Source: Methylobacterium jeotgali (lineage in GTDB: Bacteria > Pseudomonadota > Alphaproteobacteria > Rhizobiales > Beijerinckiaceae). Taken from it: a stretch of 64,000 bases of DNA. Location of the stretch: assembly GCF_022179345.1 (NCBI RefSeq), contig NZ_BPQR01000010.1, forward strand, positions 100,005 through 164,004. Reading direction: 5' to 3'. Under the pieces are notes generated by a model. It searched no databases, was not told the DNA's origin, and saw only the letters and a program-made list of their open reading frames with translations. A program made the translations under genes and the position numbers. Shown here piece by piece: positions 8,064-16,826 of the stretch (the stretch's first letter is position 1; each line of letters starts with the position of its first letter).

Positions 8064-9227
8064 GTGGGGCCCCTGACCAAGACATACGGCAACCTCGACG
8101 TCGCCGGCCGGCTGCGCGAGGCCCGGCGCATGGCCGGCCATGCCTCGGCCCGGGCCGCGGCCAAGGCCCACGACTGGGCGCCGAGCAGCGTCCACGGTCA
8201 CGAGCGGGCCGAACGCGCCCTGACCCCCGAGGACCTCGTCCGCTACGCCAAGGCCTACGGGGTCGACCCCGGCTGGATCGAGACGGGCGCCGCCGGGCCC
8301 GATGCTGCCCTCGGACCTCCACGCGAGCCGGATCCTCGCGGACGAGCCACCGACGCCGGTCGCGAGACGTCGCCCGTGGAGAGCGCGCGCCGGACCCGCA
8401 TGGCGACGCGCACGGGAAACCACTTCATGGGTTTCCGCCTCGGCGTCGCCAGACGCCTCGCGGGCTTTCGCACGGCGTCGGCGGCATGTGCCCAATTCGG
8501 GTTCGTCCGCTCGACCTACGGCGGGCATGAATACGGTCTCAAGGGCTCGCTCCCGGCGGAGGCCGCCGAGGCCTACGGCGCCGCCTTCGGCGTCCCCGCC
8601 GCCTGGCTCCTGCTCCGCGGGCCCCCGGCGGGGCTGCCCGAGCCGGTCGCCGCCGAAGTCGCGCAGGCGGAGGCACGCGCCCCCGAGGTTCGCATGCTCG
8701 TCGATTGGGATCCCGACTTCCGGTACCGGTCGGTCGCCGCCGAGCCGGTCTTCGCCAAGTGCGCCGCGTTTGCGGACCCGAGGCGCCGGGGAGACCCGGA
8801 GACGGTCGGATCGATCCTGCGCAACTCCGCCGCGGCCCGCGAAGCCGCGCGGTCCCGGTCTCGCATCGGACGGTCCGTGACCTTGCGCGAGATGCCGGTG
8901 GAGCATCTCCGGACACCCGGGTCCCGCGCGTCCGGCACGACGTCGAACCATTGGTCCATCCCGGCGGACTTCATGGACGGCGCGCGCACGGCGACCGCCG
9001 TCGTCGCGGTCCTGTCCGATCACCAGCCGGCGCTGGGGCTCGGGCCAGGCGACCGCATCCTCGTCGAGATGGGTGGGGAGAGGCGGGTCGGCGACCTTTT
9101 GGTCCAGTCCCAAGGATGCCTGCGCATCGAGCGGGTAGGCATGCCTTCGGGCGAGCCCCGACCGGCGTCCAGCGACCAGGTCCTCGGACGCGTCCTGGCG
9201 ATTATCAGGCGCGGCGTCGACCGATAG
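8064..9227 (+). CDS. tandem-HTH S24/LexA-like transcriptional regulator
   Basis: Phage-repressor-like regulator of about 387 residues. It has two XRE-type helix-turn-helix units of the same design: LREARRMAGHASARAAAK with SSVHGHERAER, then LGVARRLAGFRTASAACA with STYGGHEYGLKG. A C-terminal S24-like fold follows (LGPGDRILVEMGGERRVGDL). In active S24 proteins the strand before this carries Ser in a GDSMxP motif; here the equivalent is LSDHQP, so the nucleophile seems absent and self-cleavage unlikely. The GTG at 8064 is the first in-frame start near the first HTH; an upstream frame to 7779 runs through the operator array. It probably controls the array and perhaps the following DUF4062/DUF2235 genes. 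Confidence 0.75.
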   Translation: MGPLTKTYGNLDVAGRLREARRMAGHASARAAAKAHDWAPSSVHGHERAERALTPEDLVRYAKAYGVDPGWIETGAAGPDAALGPPREPDPRGRATDAGRETSPVESARRTRMATRTGNHFMGFRLGVARRLAGFRTASAACAQFGFVRSTYGGHEYGLKGSLPAEAAEAYGAAFGVPAAWLLLRGPPAGLPEPVAAEVAQAEARAPEVRMLVDWDPDFRYRSVAAEPVFAKCAAFADPRRRGDPETVGSILRNSAAAREAARSRSRIGRSVTLREMPVEHLRTPGSRASGTTSNHWSIPADFMDGARTATAVVAVLSDHQPALGLGPGDRILVEMGGERRVGDLLVQSQGCLRIERVGMPSGEPRPASSDQVLGRVLAIIRRGVDR

Positions 9228-9772
9228 CGGGCACGACCCCGGCCACCCGCCCGCCGATGGACGATCCACGCTCCTGTCCGGTCGCGTCGGCCGCCGCATC
9301 CCCCGCGCGGCGCAGGCGCTCGGGCATCCCGAACCCCTCGACGCCCCGCGACCGACGAGGATGGACCCGCCTCGAACGTGCCGGGCCACCCTCGACGGCA
9401 GCCCCCGCTCCGTGACGGTCCGCGGCTCCCAGGGGCCGTGCCCCGAAACGCCCGCCGCAGGCCCCTCACCGCCGCGCCAATCCGGCCGCTCGACCGCGCC
9501 CCGCGACCGGGGTTCGTGGGACTGCCAACATCCCATGCATCGAAGGCCGACGGTTGGATCCGCTGTGAGCGCCTGCATCCGACCATCGGCATCCGAAGCA
9601 CAAGAACCTTCGTCGCCCCAGGAACGGACGAGGAACATCATGAGGCCGCGTACGTTAGCTCGGCGGCGCTCCGGGGGCCTGGGCGCCTGAGGTGCCGTGG
9701 TCGAATTCCATGGCGCCCGAGACGGACGGCCCTGCCACCGGGGCGGAGGCTTCGGTTCGCACGGGGGCCGCC
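9228..9772. other. intergenic stretch, nothing specific seen
   Basis: About 540 bp between the regulator and the DUF4062 gene. I see no supported gene, clear promoter or strong repeat. The opposite-strand frame here is a shadow of the regulator. Confidence 0.35.
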
Positions 9773-10888
9773 GTGAAGGTGTTCATCAGTTCGCTCATCG
9801 CCGGCCTGGAGCCGATCCGCGCCGCCGCGCGGGCCGCGGTCGTCGGGCTCGGGCACGAGGTCGTCATGGCCGAGGACTTCGGCGCCAGGCCGACGTCGCC
9901 GCAAGTGGCCTGCCTGGAAGGCGTCCGGCAGGCCGGCATCGTCGTGTTGATCCTCGGCAAGGATTATGGCGCCAGGCAGCCGTCCGGGTTGTCGGCGACC
10001 CATGAGGAATATCGCGAGGCCCGCCAGTCCCGCCCCGTGGTCGCGTTCGTGCAGGAGGGCGTGGACCGGGACGCCGACGAGGCTGCGTTCGTCAGGGAAG
10101 TCCAGGAATGGGTGGGGGGGCTGTTCAGGGGCGGCTTCACGTCGCCGGAGGACCTGCAAGCCAAGATCGGCCGCGCGATCCACGAGGTCATGCTTTCTCG
10201 CGCGGCCGGGCCCGTCGACGAGGGCAACCTGCTCGAAAGGGCGCTCGGCATGCTGCCCGAGGATCGGCGCGGCTCCGTTTCGATGGGCCGGCACCTCACC
10301 GTCGCCATCGCCTCCGGACCCACGCAGGCCGTCCTGCGACCGAGCCGGATCGAGGACCGGACCCTCGCCGAGGAACTCTCGCAGGCCGCGATGTTCGGGC
10401 CGCTCCGCATCTTCGACCGGAGGAAGGGCGTGGCGGAAGCGGTCGAGGATGGCGCGCTCGTCATCCGCCAGGAGCGGGAGACGTCATTCACGCTGACCCC
10501 GCAGGCCGACTTGCTGTTCGCGCTCCCGATCCCGCGCGGCGACGACATGATGGGCGGCGTCATCGAGGAGGATGTCGCCGACCTCCTGGGACAGACGTTC
10601 CGGTACGCCGCGTCGGTCCTGGACCGCGTCGACCCAACGCAGCGGGTCACCCATGTCGTGCCGGTCGCCGCCATCGGCGACGCGCAGATGCTGGCGTGGC
10701 GGACACGGGCGGAGACCGACCGGGGACGCGGCGGCGGGATGAGCTACGGCATCGGTCGCGGCGAGCCCGGACCCGTCCGGTTGACGCCGGCGCTGCGGAC
10801 GCGGTCGGCGCTCGTCCATGATGCCGCCGACCTGATCGAGGATTTCGTCACCCTCCTGCGCCGCGCGTACCGAAGCAACGCCAATTGA
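9773..10888 (+). CDS. DUF4062 domain protein
   Basis: The N-terminal 150 residues match the DUF4062 pattern: KVFISSLIAGLEPIRAAAR, then AEDFGARPTSPQVACLEGVR, VVLILGKDYG and SATHEEYREA. This Rossmann/TIR-like domain is usually found at the N-terminus of STAND and other conflict proteins. The remaining 220 residues are unrecognised and lack a P-loop, so the usual NTPase is missing. The GTG at 9773 starts the domain directly; ATG 9710 and GTG 9692 are in-frame alternatives without better ribosome binding sites. A DUF2235 hydrolase follows 51 bp downstream on the same strand, suggesting a sensor-effector pair. That role is inferred. Confidence 0.75.
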   Translation: MKVFISSLIAGLEPIRAAARAAVVGLGHEVVMAEDFGARPTSPQVACLEGVRQAGIVVLILGKDYGARQPSGLSATHEEYREARQSRPVVAFVQEGVDRDADEAAFVREVQEWVGGLFRGGFTSPEDLQAKIGRAIHEVMLSRAAGPVDEGNLLERALGMLPEDRRGSVSMGRHLTVAIASGPTQAVLRPSRIEDRTLAEELSQAAMFGPLRIFDRRKGVAEAVEDGALVIRQERETSFTLTPQADLLFALPIPRGDDMMGGVIEEDVADLLGQTFRYAASVLDRVDPTQRVTHVVPVAAIGDAQMLAWRTRAETDRGRGGGMSYGIGRGEPGPVRLTPALRTRSALVHDAADLIEDFVTLLRRAYRSNAN

Positions 10889-10939
10889 GGTCGAGCGTCC
10901 GACGGGGTTCCACCAGCACGTCGACGAAGGAAGGAAACC

Positions 10940-12106
10940 GTGAAGCGCCTGGCCATCTTCCTGGACGGCACGTGGAACACGCTCGGCAACAACACGAACG
11001 TGTGGCGCCTGAGGTCGCTCTGTGACCCGCTGGCCGTCGGCCAGATGGTCCACTACGGTCAGGGCGTCGGGACGCGGCCGGGCGAGAAGGTGCGCGGCGG
11101 CGTCGGGGGCTACGGGCTCGACGACGAGATCCTCGACGCCTACGCGTGGCTCGTCCAGGCCTACGACCCGGGCGACGACATCTTCATGTTCGGATTCAGC
11201 CGCGGGGCCTACGCGGCCAGGAGCCTGTCCGGCCTCGTCGCGAAGTGCGGCGTGCTGAAGCCCGGCGCGCCCTTGTCCATCGAGCAGCTCTATGCCCGTT
11301 ACCGCCGCGCCGACGGCAGGACCATCCGCGCGCTCATGGCCGCCGACGCCGCACCGCCGGCCGACCTGGAGGAGCGGTGGATACTCGGCCACTCCGTCGC
11401 CGCGGACATCAAGTTCGTCGGGGTCTGGGATACGGTCGGATCCGTCGGCAACCCCCTGACCAGCCTTCGCTCCCGGTTGGCCCGCTATCGGTTCCTCGAT
11501 ACGCACCTTCGCAAAGCGAACGCGCACGCCTTCCACGCGGTCGCGCTCGACGAGCACCGCAAGGCGTTCGAGCCGACCTTTTGGACGGTCACGACCCCGA
11601 ACGGCGCGCCGCCGACCTCGGGCCGCAGCCTCGACGAGGTCGAGCAGCGCTGGTTCGTCGGGGCGCACGCCAACGTCGGCGGCGGCTATCCAAGCGATAT
11701 CCTGGCCCAGGCACCCTTGCGGTGGCTGATGGAAAAAGCGTCCCTCCACGGGCTGGTCTTCCGCGACCGCCTCACGACCGACGAACCCGACCCGAATGCT
11801 GCGATCGCCGACTCCTACGCGGACTTCACCCCGCGGTGGCTGCGGCCGGTCAGCAAACGCTTCCAGCGTCCAGTCGGGCCACCGGCAAGCGTGGGGACGA
11901 AGTTCACGACATCGCGGATCAACGAGACCATCGACGGCTCCGTCTTCGACCGGTGGCGGGACAATCCCGGCTACAGGCCGGCCGGGCTGGCATTCTGGGC
12001 GGCCCGATTGGGCCTGAACCCAGCTACCTTGAACGGCGCGGTCCAGGCCGCGGACGGAAGGCCGGTCGAAGGCATCGCGCTCACCCAACCCGCCCCCGTG
12101 CGCTGA
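10940..12106 (+). CDS. DUF2235 alpha/beta hydrolase (Tle1-like phospholipase fold)
   Basis: About 388 residues. The start KRLAIFLDGTWN is diagnostic for DUF2235, and the nucleophile elbow is FGFSRGAYAAR (GxSxG). GVWDTVGSVGNP and WFVGAHANVGGGYP carry the expected Asp and His regions. The same fold occurs in type VI secretion phospholipase effectors of the Tle1 group, but no VgrG, PAAR or immunity gene lies nearby. The GTG start at 10940 follows AAGGAAGGAAA. Its partner is the DUF4062 gene 51 bp upstream. A hydrolase that attacks the cell's own membrane after a signal from that protein would fit an abortive-infection pair, but this is inference. Confidence 0.85.
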   Translation: MKRLAIFLDGTWNTLGNNTNVWRLRSLCDPLAVGQMVHYGQGVGTRPGEKVRGGVGGYGLDDEILDAYAWLVQAYDPGDDIFMFGFSRGAYAARSLSGLVAKCGVLKPGAPLSIEQLYARYRRADGRTIRALMAADAAPPADLEERWILGHSVAADIKFVGVWDTVGSVGNPLTSLRSRLARYRFLDTHLRKANAHAFHAVALDEHRKAFEPTFWTVTTPNGAPPTSGRSLDEVEQRWFVGAHANVGGGYPSDILAQAPLRWLMEKASLHGLVFRDRLTTDEPDPNAAIADSYADFTPRWLRPVSKRFQRPVGPPASVGTKFTTSRINETIDGSVFDRWRDNPGYRPAGLAFWAARLGLNPATLNGAVQAADGRPVEGIALTQPAPVR

Positions 12107-12260
12107 CGCTCCCTCCAACGAACCGCCGGGACGCCGCGCGTTGGTGCGACGCAAGCCCCGCCGAACGTCGGCTCGGCTCAACGGACATCGTGCCCCAACG
12201 CCTCCGCTTACGTTCGAGCGCAACGCGTTTACCACGGCGTCGGTCGACGCATGGCATGTC

Positions 12261-12289
12261 TTGTTCCGTGTGCGCGCACGGAATATTAT
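12261..12289 (+). promoter_or_regulatory. promoter with embedded palindrome before the recombinase trio
   Basis: A sigma-70-like promoter: TTGTTC at 12261-12266, a 17-bp spacer and TATTAT at 12284-12289. The spacer is filled by a perfect inverted repeat, TTCCGTG (12264-12270) and CACGGAA (12277-12283), separated by TGCGCG. A repressor bound there would block RNA polymerase. The first trio gene starts at 12331 behind GGAGGAGG. Confidence 0.55.
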
Positions 12290-12330
12290 AGGCCCTGGTC
12301 TGGCGGCGGTGCCCGCGGAGGAGGCCTTGC

Positions 12331-13761
12331 GTGCACCCGAACGCGGTTACGCCCAGCCATCACGTGGCGATGAACTTCAGGGACGGAGCCGGCCGTTCGG
12401 TGCGCCTCATCGTTACGGAGGGCGGCATCCTGCGCGAATTCCTGGACTACTGGGAGGCGCCTTCGAACTGCGGCTACAGCCTGAGCTGGTGGCGCAAGGC
12501 GGTCCAGGCCATCGGACTGCTGGTCGATCACAGGGCGGCCACGCAGGCCGCGACCGGACTTCCCGCCCCCTGGGGGCCCCACTACCTCCAGACGCTCAAG
12601 ATGCACCTGCGACACGGCACGTTCGTCGAGGTCGACAAGGTACTCGCGTGCCCATTGGGCCTTCACTGGCAGGGCCGCGGCGAGCGGGCCGTCTGGGAGG
12701 CCATGTCCCACATCACCCGGTTCGGGGACTTCTGTACGGAGCGCTACGGCTGGCCGTGGCTGAACCCCTACGCGATGCTCCCCGTCCCCGGGCGGACGTG
12801 GCGCCGCACGGGACCGGACGGAGCGTTTCCGCGGGGCGATGCGGGCCGAGGGAGACTGGACAACGAGCGGGTCGTTCCCATCAGGATCGGCGGTGGCGGC
12901 CCGGCGTACGGGGATCCACCGGCCTTCCCGGCGGGCCGCCTCGACGACCTGCTCGGGGCCTTCCTCCGCCGCGGGGCGCGGGAGGGTCAGCCCCGCGAGA
13001 CCCGGCTTCACCTCCGGGACATGATGATCGCGGTGCTGCAGGGGGCCGCCGGCCTGCGATGCTCAGAGCCGTTCCACATCTACGTGGGCGACGTGGAGGA
13101 GGACCCGACGCAGCCCGGCGTCGCGCGCGTCCGGGTGCACGACCCGGTGGACAGCGCCGTGCCGTGTCCCGGGCCGGGAGGGACCTGGCACCCAGTCCGA
13201 CGGGCCGATTTCCTCCAGGGGCAGTCCTACGTGCCGCGTAACCAAACCCACGGGGGGACGCGGGCCGGCTGGAAGAGCCCGATCGTCAAGCAGGACGGTC
13301 GGTACCGGTATTTCGAGGTGCAATGGTACCCGATCCGCTACGGTGTCCTCTTCCTCGACCTGTACAGGGAATACACCGCTCGCGGGGGGGCTCGCTCGTC
13401 GCCCTACCTGTTCCTGAACGACGCGGGCTCGCCCTACACGATCAGGCAGTACGAGAAGAAGCTCAAGCTGGCCTGCCTGCGTGTCGGCGTCGAACCCACG
13501 AAGGCTGCCGGCGGCACGACCCACGGGCTCAGGCATCACTATGCGCAGGGGCTCAAGGCCGCGGGACTGTCGGAGTCCGCCATCGCCGCCTGCCTGAACC
13601 AGAGCGACGAGCGTAGCGCGGAGACCTACACGCGCCCGTTCATGGCCGACGTGGCCCGGCAACTCCGGGACGTCGACCCTCTCACGGCCAACGTCGTCAT
13701 CCCCGGCCTGTCGTCCCGGTCGGCGCATGCGCCGCGCGCGCGCGCGGGGGAAACCCGGTGA
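12331..13761 (+). CDS. tyrosine recombinase, first gene of trio (GmtY-like)
   Basis: Site-specific recombinase of the DNA breaking-rejoining family, 476 residues. Catalytic landmarks are Arg 243 in GLRCSEPFHIY (box I), HGLRHH with His 398 and Arg 401, and the nucleophile Tyr 433 in SAETYTRP; the usual LGH is LNQ. The GTG start follows GGAGGAGG (12317-12324). The next gene starts inside its stop (GTGA at 13758), so the two are translationally coupled. A three-gene set of this order and size resembles the gamma-mobile-trio (GmtY recombinase, GmtZ integrase, GmtX), described mainly from Gammaproteobacteria. RIT or Tn554-type trios are alternatives. The family label rests on layout and motifs only. 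Confidence 0.75.
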   Translation: MHPNAVTPSHHVAMNFRDGAGRSVRLIVTEGGILREFLDYWEAPSNCGYSLSWWRKAVQAIGLLVDHRAATQAATGLPAPWGPHYLQTLKMHLRHGTFVEVDKVLACPLGLHWQGRGERAVWEAMSHITRFGDFCTERYGWPWLNPYAMLPVPGRTWRRTGPDGAFPRGDAGRGRLDNERVVPIRIGGGGPAYGDPPAFPAGRLDDLLGAFLRRGAREGQPRETRLHLRDMMIAVLQGAAGLRCSEPFHIYVGDVEEDPTQPGVARVRVHDPVDSAVPCPGPGGTWHPVRRADFLQGQSYVPRNQTHGGTRAGWKSPIVKQDGRYRYFEVQWYPIRYGVLFLDLYREYTARGGARSSPYLFLNDAGSPYTIRQYEKKLKLACLRVGVEPTKAAGGTTHGLRHHYAQGLKAAGLSESAIAACLNQSDERSAETYTRPFMADVARQLRDVDPLTANVVIPGLSSRSAHAPRARAGETR

Positions 13762-16700
13762 CGAACAGGACGGTCAGGGCCGCGGCGCCCCGCATCGCGA
13801 CGGACGCTTCCGGCCGCGCGCTCAAGCTCGGGCCGGCGCGGAGCGACCAGCACTTCACCATGCTGGAGCCTTTCGAGGCCGACCGCGTGTGGCGCGCCTG
13901 CGACTTCTTCCTGAAGTCGAAGCAGGACGTCCGCCACGCCAGCGAGCGCCCGCGGAAGGAAGTCCGCCTTGCCATCGCCAAGTTGCGTGACGTGGAGACC
14001 GCGCGTGCGTTCAAGGACGCGCTCGACGAGACGTTCGAGTCCATCGCCAAGTGGAACCATCGGCCGCAGCACGCCCTGGAGCTCGCCGTCCGCCTTTGGG
14101 AGGAGGGATGCATCGTCCTGCCCAAGGGCCTGCTCATCCCGGGCACGGACCACGTGTTCAAGGAAACGCTCAAGCGCGACCGCGCGTTCAAGTGCCTCCC
14201 GAGCCTGCGCGGCGATGCGGGCGCGCTCATCGAACGGGTCCGCGCCCACGCGCACGAGACCGAGGCGTGGCCCGAGCCCAGGCGCGTCGTGGCCGCGCTC
14301 TTCTGGGCCTTGGTCACGACCCAGGGGCTGGCCCGGGGCGCCACGCTGTCCTGGACCGAGGCGCGGGAACTCTACGGGATCGGCCGGGACGACACCAACA
14401 GCTGGCGGCTCAAGCACGCGCTCGACGCGCTGCTCCCGCCCGTCGACGACGCGGTCGGCCAAGCCCCCGACGGCCGGGCCCCCAACGTCCGAGGCGGCGG
14501 CGAAGGTTCGAGGTCGGATCCGGAGTTCCGTTGGGTCCTCGCCGTCGATCCCGCCATGGACGCGTGGCGGCGGCTCTGCGCGCAATGGATCCGCATCCAG
14601 GAAACGAGGCAGGCCCAGGCCCAGCTCACGACGGCGAACTTGGTTCTCCAGGTCCTGTCGAGCCTGCCTGCGGATTGCCGCGATCCCTACGTCCTGCTCG
14701 ACCCCCGCCACGCGATCCACGGGGCCGTCGTCGAAGGCATGAAGAAGCGCCTGAAGGGCGGCTACCTGACGGCGTCGCTCAAGCGTGCGCGCGCCCTGTT
14801 CGCCCAGGCGCTGCTGGAGCTGGAGGCCGCGCCGGACCGGCGCCTCCGTCCGACGACGGCCCTGGAGAACCCCGTGGCGCCCAGCCAGATCCCAAGACCC
14901 CCGGCCAGGCAGAGGAAAACGTCCAAGGAGCCGATCCCGACCGAATGGGTCGAGATGATGGCGCGCATCCTGACGGACGACGACTATGCTTGGCCGCGCA
15001 CCCGTCAGAGCGACTACTTCCTGGACACGGACGGCCGGACGAGGATCTGGTCCCCGGTGAGGGCGTGCATGATCCTGGCCCTGCTGAGTTACCAGGGGAG
15101 GTTCTCGACCTTCGCCATGGCGGATTCGGGCGAGGGCGACCCGTCCCTACCGCGGTATCACGACGAACCCCACCCCGAATGGGACGACGGTCGTCCCGGT
15201 TGGGTCGAGTGGGTGAACAACGACTTGCCCGTCGAACGGCACAAGAGGGAGCGCGGCATCATCCGGCGCATCGAGGCGGCGCCGGGCGCGCGGTTCCACT
15301 TCGAGGCGAACAAGGGCGGCAAGGAATACGCGTCGCACTGGCGCAACAGGCCGCTGTACAGGATCCTGACGGAGCTGCGGGATTGGCAGGTCGCCAACAA
15401 TCCCGTTCGCGCCCCGACCCCGTACGACCGCGTCCCGTCAGGCAAGACGGCCACGAAGATCGGTCGCGAGGCGAATTCGGCGCGATACTACCTGTTTCGG
15501 GACCCGACGAACACGGCGGACCCGACGCTTCCGGTCTCGCGCAGCCGCGTCCGACGCTTCTTCATCGCCCTCCTGGACGAACTGGAGACCCGGTTGAGGG
15601 CGCAGGGTTGCGACCTGCCGGACGGATCGCGGCTGCGCCTCGTCCGCTCGCGCACTCGGTCCGGGCTGGCCAAGAGCGTGATGTTCACCGTGCACACGAC
15701 CCGCGTGACCGTGATCACGCACCTGATGGCGGCCAGGGTGCCGCTCGCCGTCGTGCGGTCCGATACGGGGCATTGGAGCCACGCCACCACGTCCTACTAC
15801 GACAAGAGCGGGTATGCACCGAGGCAGGCGGGCCCCGGGGAGCCGGCGGAGGCCGGGGGAAGGCCCGGGGCCGCGGCGCACTTCCTGGCCAGCCTCGCCG
15901 GCAGCGAGACCGCGCGCGACGTGCAGCTCGAAAGCGCCGGCCGCGGTCCGGCGAATCCCGGGCCGCCCGCGTCGGCGCGACCGTGGCGCCTGTTCGAGTA
16001 CGGCGCCTGCCCGAACGGAGCCACGCGGTGCGCGGAGGCCGGCCACGCGTCCCCGGATGCGGGTGGGGAAGGCGCGCCCTGCCTGCGTTGCGTCCACCTG
16101 CTGTCGGGGCCAGGCTTCGCGTCCGGCATGATCCGCCGGCACAGGGCCGCGTGCGAGGCCGCGTCGACGGCGGAGCGGACCAAGCGCGAGCTCACCGCGG
16201 AGATGGACAGCATCGAGGAACTCCCGCTTCCGGTTCCGGCCGACAGGCTCCGGAAGGTCGAGGCGGATCTCGCGGCGGCCGGCGCCCGGTACGAGGCCGC
16301 CATCGACGAGTTGGCGAGCCTGTCCTGCCACCTTGAGGCGAGCATGCGGCTGCTCGTAGACGCTGGACCGGGGCCGGGCCATGGTCCCACGTTCGTCGCG
16401 GTGCACGCCGGGGCGGAGCCGTCCGTGGCAATGCCGCCCCACGGCGCGGCGACCGTCGCCGGGCCGGGGGGCGAGGCCGTCAGGGTCGTCCGGGCGGACG
16501 CGGACCCCGCCTCGCCCCGGATGCAGCTCGCGGCGATGCTCGTGGCACTCGGGAAGAGCGATGACGCCGAGGCCGCGCCGGCGCGCGCGCCCGCCGCGTC
16601 GGCATCCGTGCGTCTGGCGATGCGGTCCGCGTCCGCCGAACTGGAGCGCTGGGCCGCCGCCAAGCATGCGAACAGGGCGGGCGTGTGGGCGCCGGACGGC

Positions 16701-16826
16701 AACCCGGGGACAGCGGCCGGCTCCGGCGAGCGCCCCATGGGCACGCCCCGGCGGCCCGTGTCCGGTGGCACTCGCCCGCAGGCCCCCGGCGCCGGGAGCC
16801 GGGACCTCGCATCGGAGGCATCATGA
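13758..16826 (+). CDS. large tyrosine recombinase-like integrase, second gene of trio (GmtZ-like)
   Basis: A protein of 1022 residues, far larger than ordinary integrases. A long N-terminal region (about 1-400) is unrecognised. The recombinase core holds VHTTRVTVITHLMA (His 646, Arg 649) and TGHWSHATTSYYDKS with candidate nucleophiles Tyr 680 and Tyr 681. About 340 further residues include a Cys cluster (GACPNGATRCAEAGH, GAPCLRCVHLLSG), a probable zinc-binding segment, then a helical/coiled-coil and Ala/Pro-rich tail. It starts with a GTG overlapping the previous stop by 4 bp, and its stop overlaps the next start by 4 bp (ATGA). Probably acts with the first gene in excision/integration of the island. 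Confidence 0.75.
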   Translation: MTNRTVRAAAPRIATDASGRALKLGPARSDQHFTMLEPFEADRVWRACDFFLKSKQDVRHASERPRKEVRLAIAKLRDVETARAFKDALDETFESIAKWNHRPQHALELAVRLWEEGCIVLPKGLLIPGTDHVFKETLKRDRAFKCLPSLRGDAGALIERVRAHAHETEAWPEPRRVVAALFWALVTTQGLARGATLSWTEARELYGIGRDDTNSWRLKHALDALLPPVDDAVGQAPDGRAPNVRGGGEGSRSDPEFRWVLAVDPAMDAWRRLCAQWIRIQETRQAQAQLTTANLVLQVLSSLPADCRDPYVLLDPRHAIHGAVVEGMKKRLKGGYLTASLKRARALFAQALLELEAAPDRRLRPTTALENPVAPSQIPRPPARQRKTSKEPIPTEWVEMMARILTDDDYAWPRTRQSDYFLDTDGRTRIWSPVRACMILALLSYQGRFSTFAMADSGEGDPSLPRYHDEPHPEWDDGRPGWVEWVNNDLPVERHKRERGIIRRIEAAPGARFHFEANKGGKEYASHWRNRPLYRILTELRDWQVANNPVRAPTPYDRVPSGKTATKIGREANSARYYLFRDPTNTADPTLPVSRSRVRRFFIALLDELETRLRAQGCDLPDGSRLRLVRSRTRSGLAKSVMFTVHTTRVTVITHLMAARVPLAVVRSDTGHWSHATTSYYDKSGYAPRQAGPGEPAEAGGRPGAAAHFLASLAGSETARDVQLESAGRGPANPGPPASARPWRLFEYGACPNGATRCAEAGHASPDAGGEGAPCLRCVHLLSGPGFASGMIRRHRAACEAASTAERTKRELTAEMDSIEELPLPVPADRLRKVEADLAAAGARYEAAIDELASLSCHLEASMRLLVDAGPGPGHGPTFVAVHAGAEPSVAMPPHGAATVAGPGGEAVRVVRADADPASPRMQLAAMLVALGKSDDAEAAPARAPAASASVRLAMRSASAELERWAAAKHANRAGVWAPDGNPGTAAGSGERPMGTPRRPVSGGTRPQAPGAGSRDLASEAS

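Noticed and set aside
7782..9641. A 619-codon minus-strand frame opposite the S24-like regulator
   Set aside because: Composition is Arg/Gly-rich without folds, it runs through the operator array, and the plus-strand HTH and S24 motifs are clear.
10940..12106. DUF2235 gene as a type VI secretion effector
   Set aside because: No VgrG, PAAR, adaptor or immunity-like gene is adjacent; pairing with DUF4062 on a defence-rich island points elsewhere.
10484..12235. A 583-codon minus-strand frame opposite the DUF2235 gene
   Set aside because: It is the antisense shadow of a well-supported hydrolase gene and has no recognisable motif.
14051..16336. A 761-codon plus-strand frame inside the large integrase gene
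   Set aside because: Out-of-frame shadow rich in Arg, Pro and Gly; the overlapping frame carries the recombinase motifs and correct coupling.
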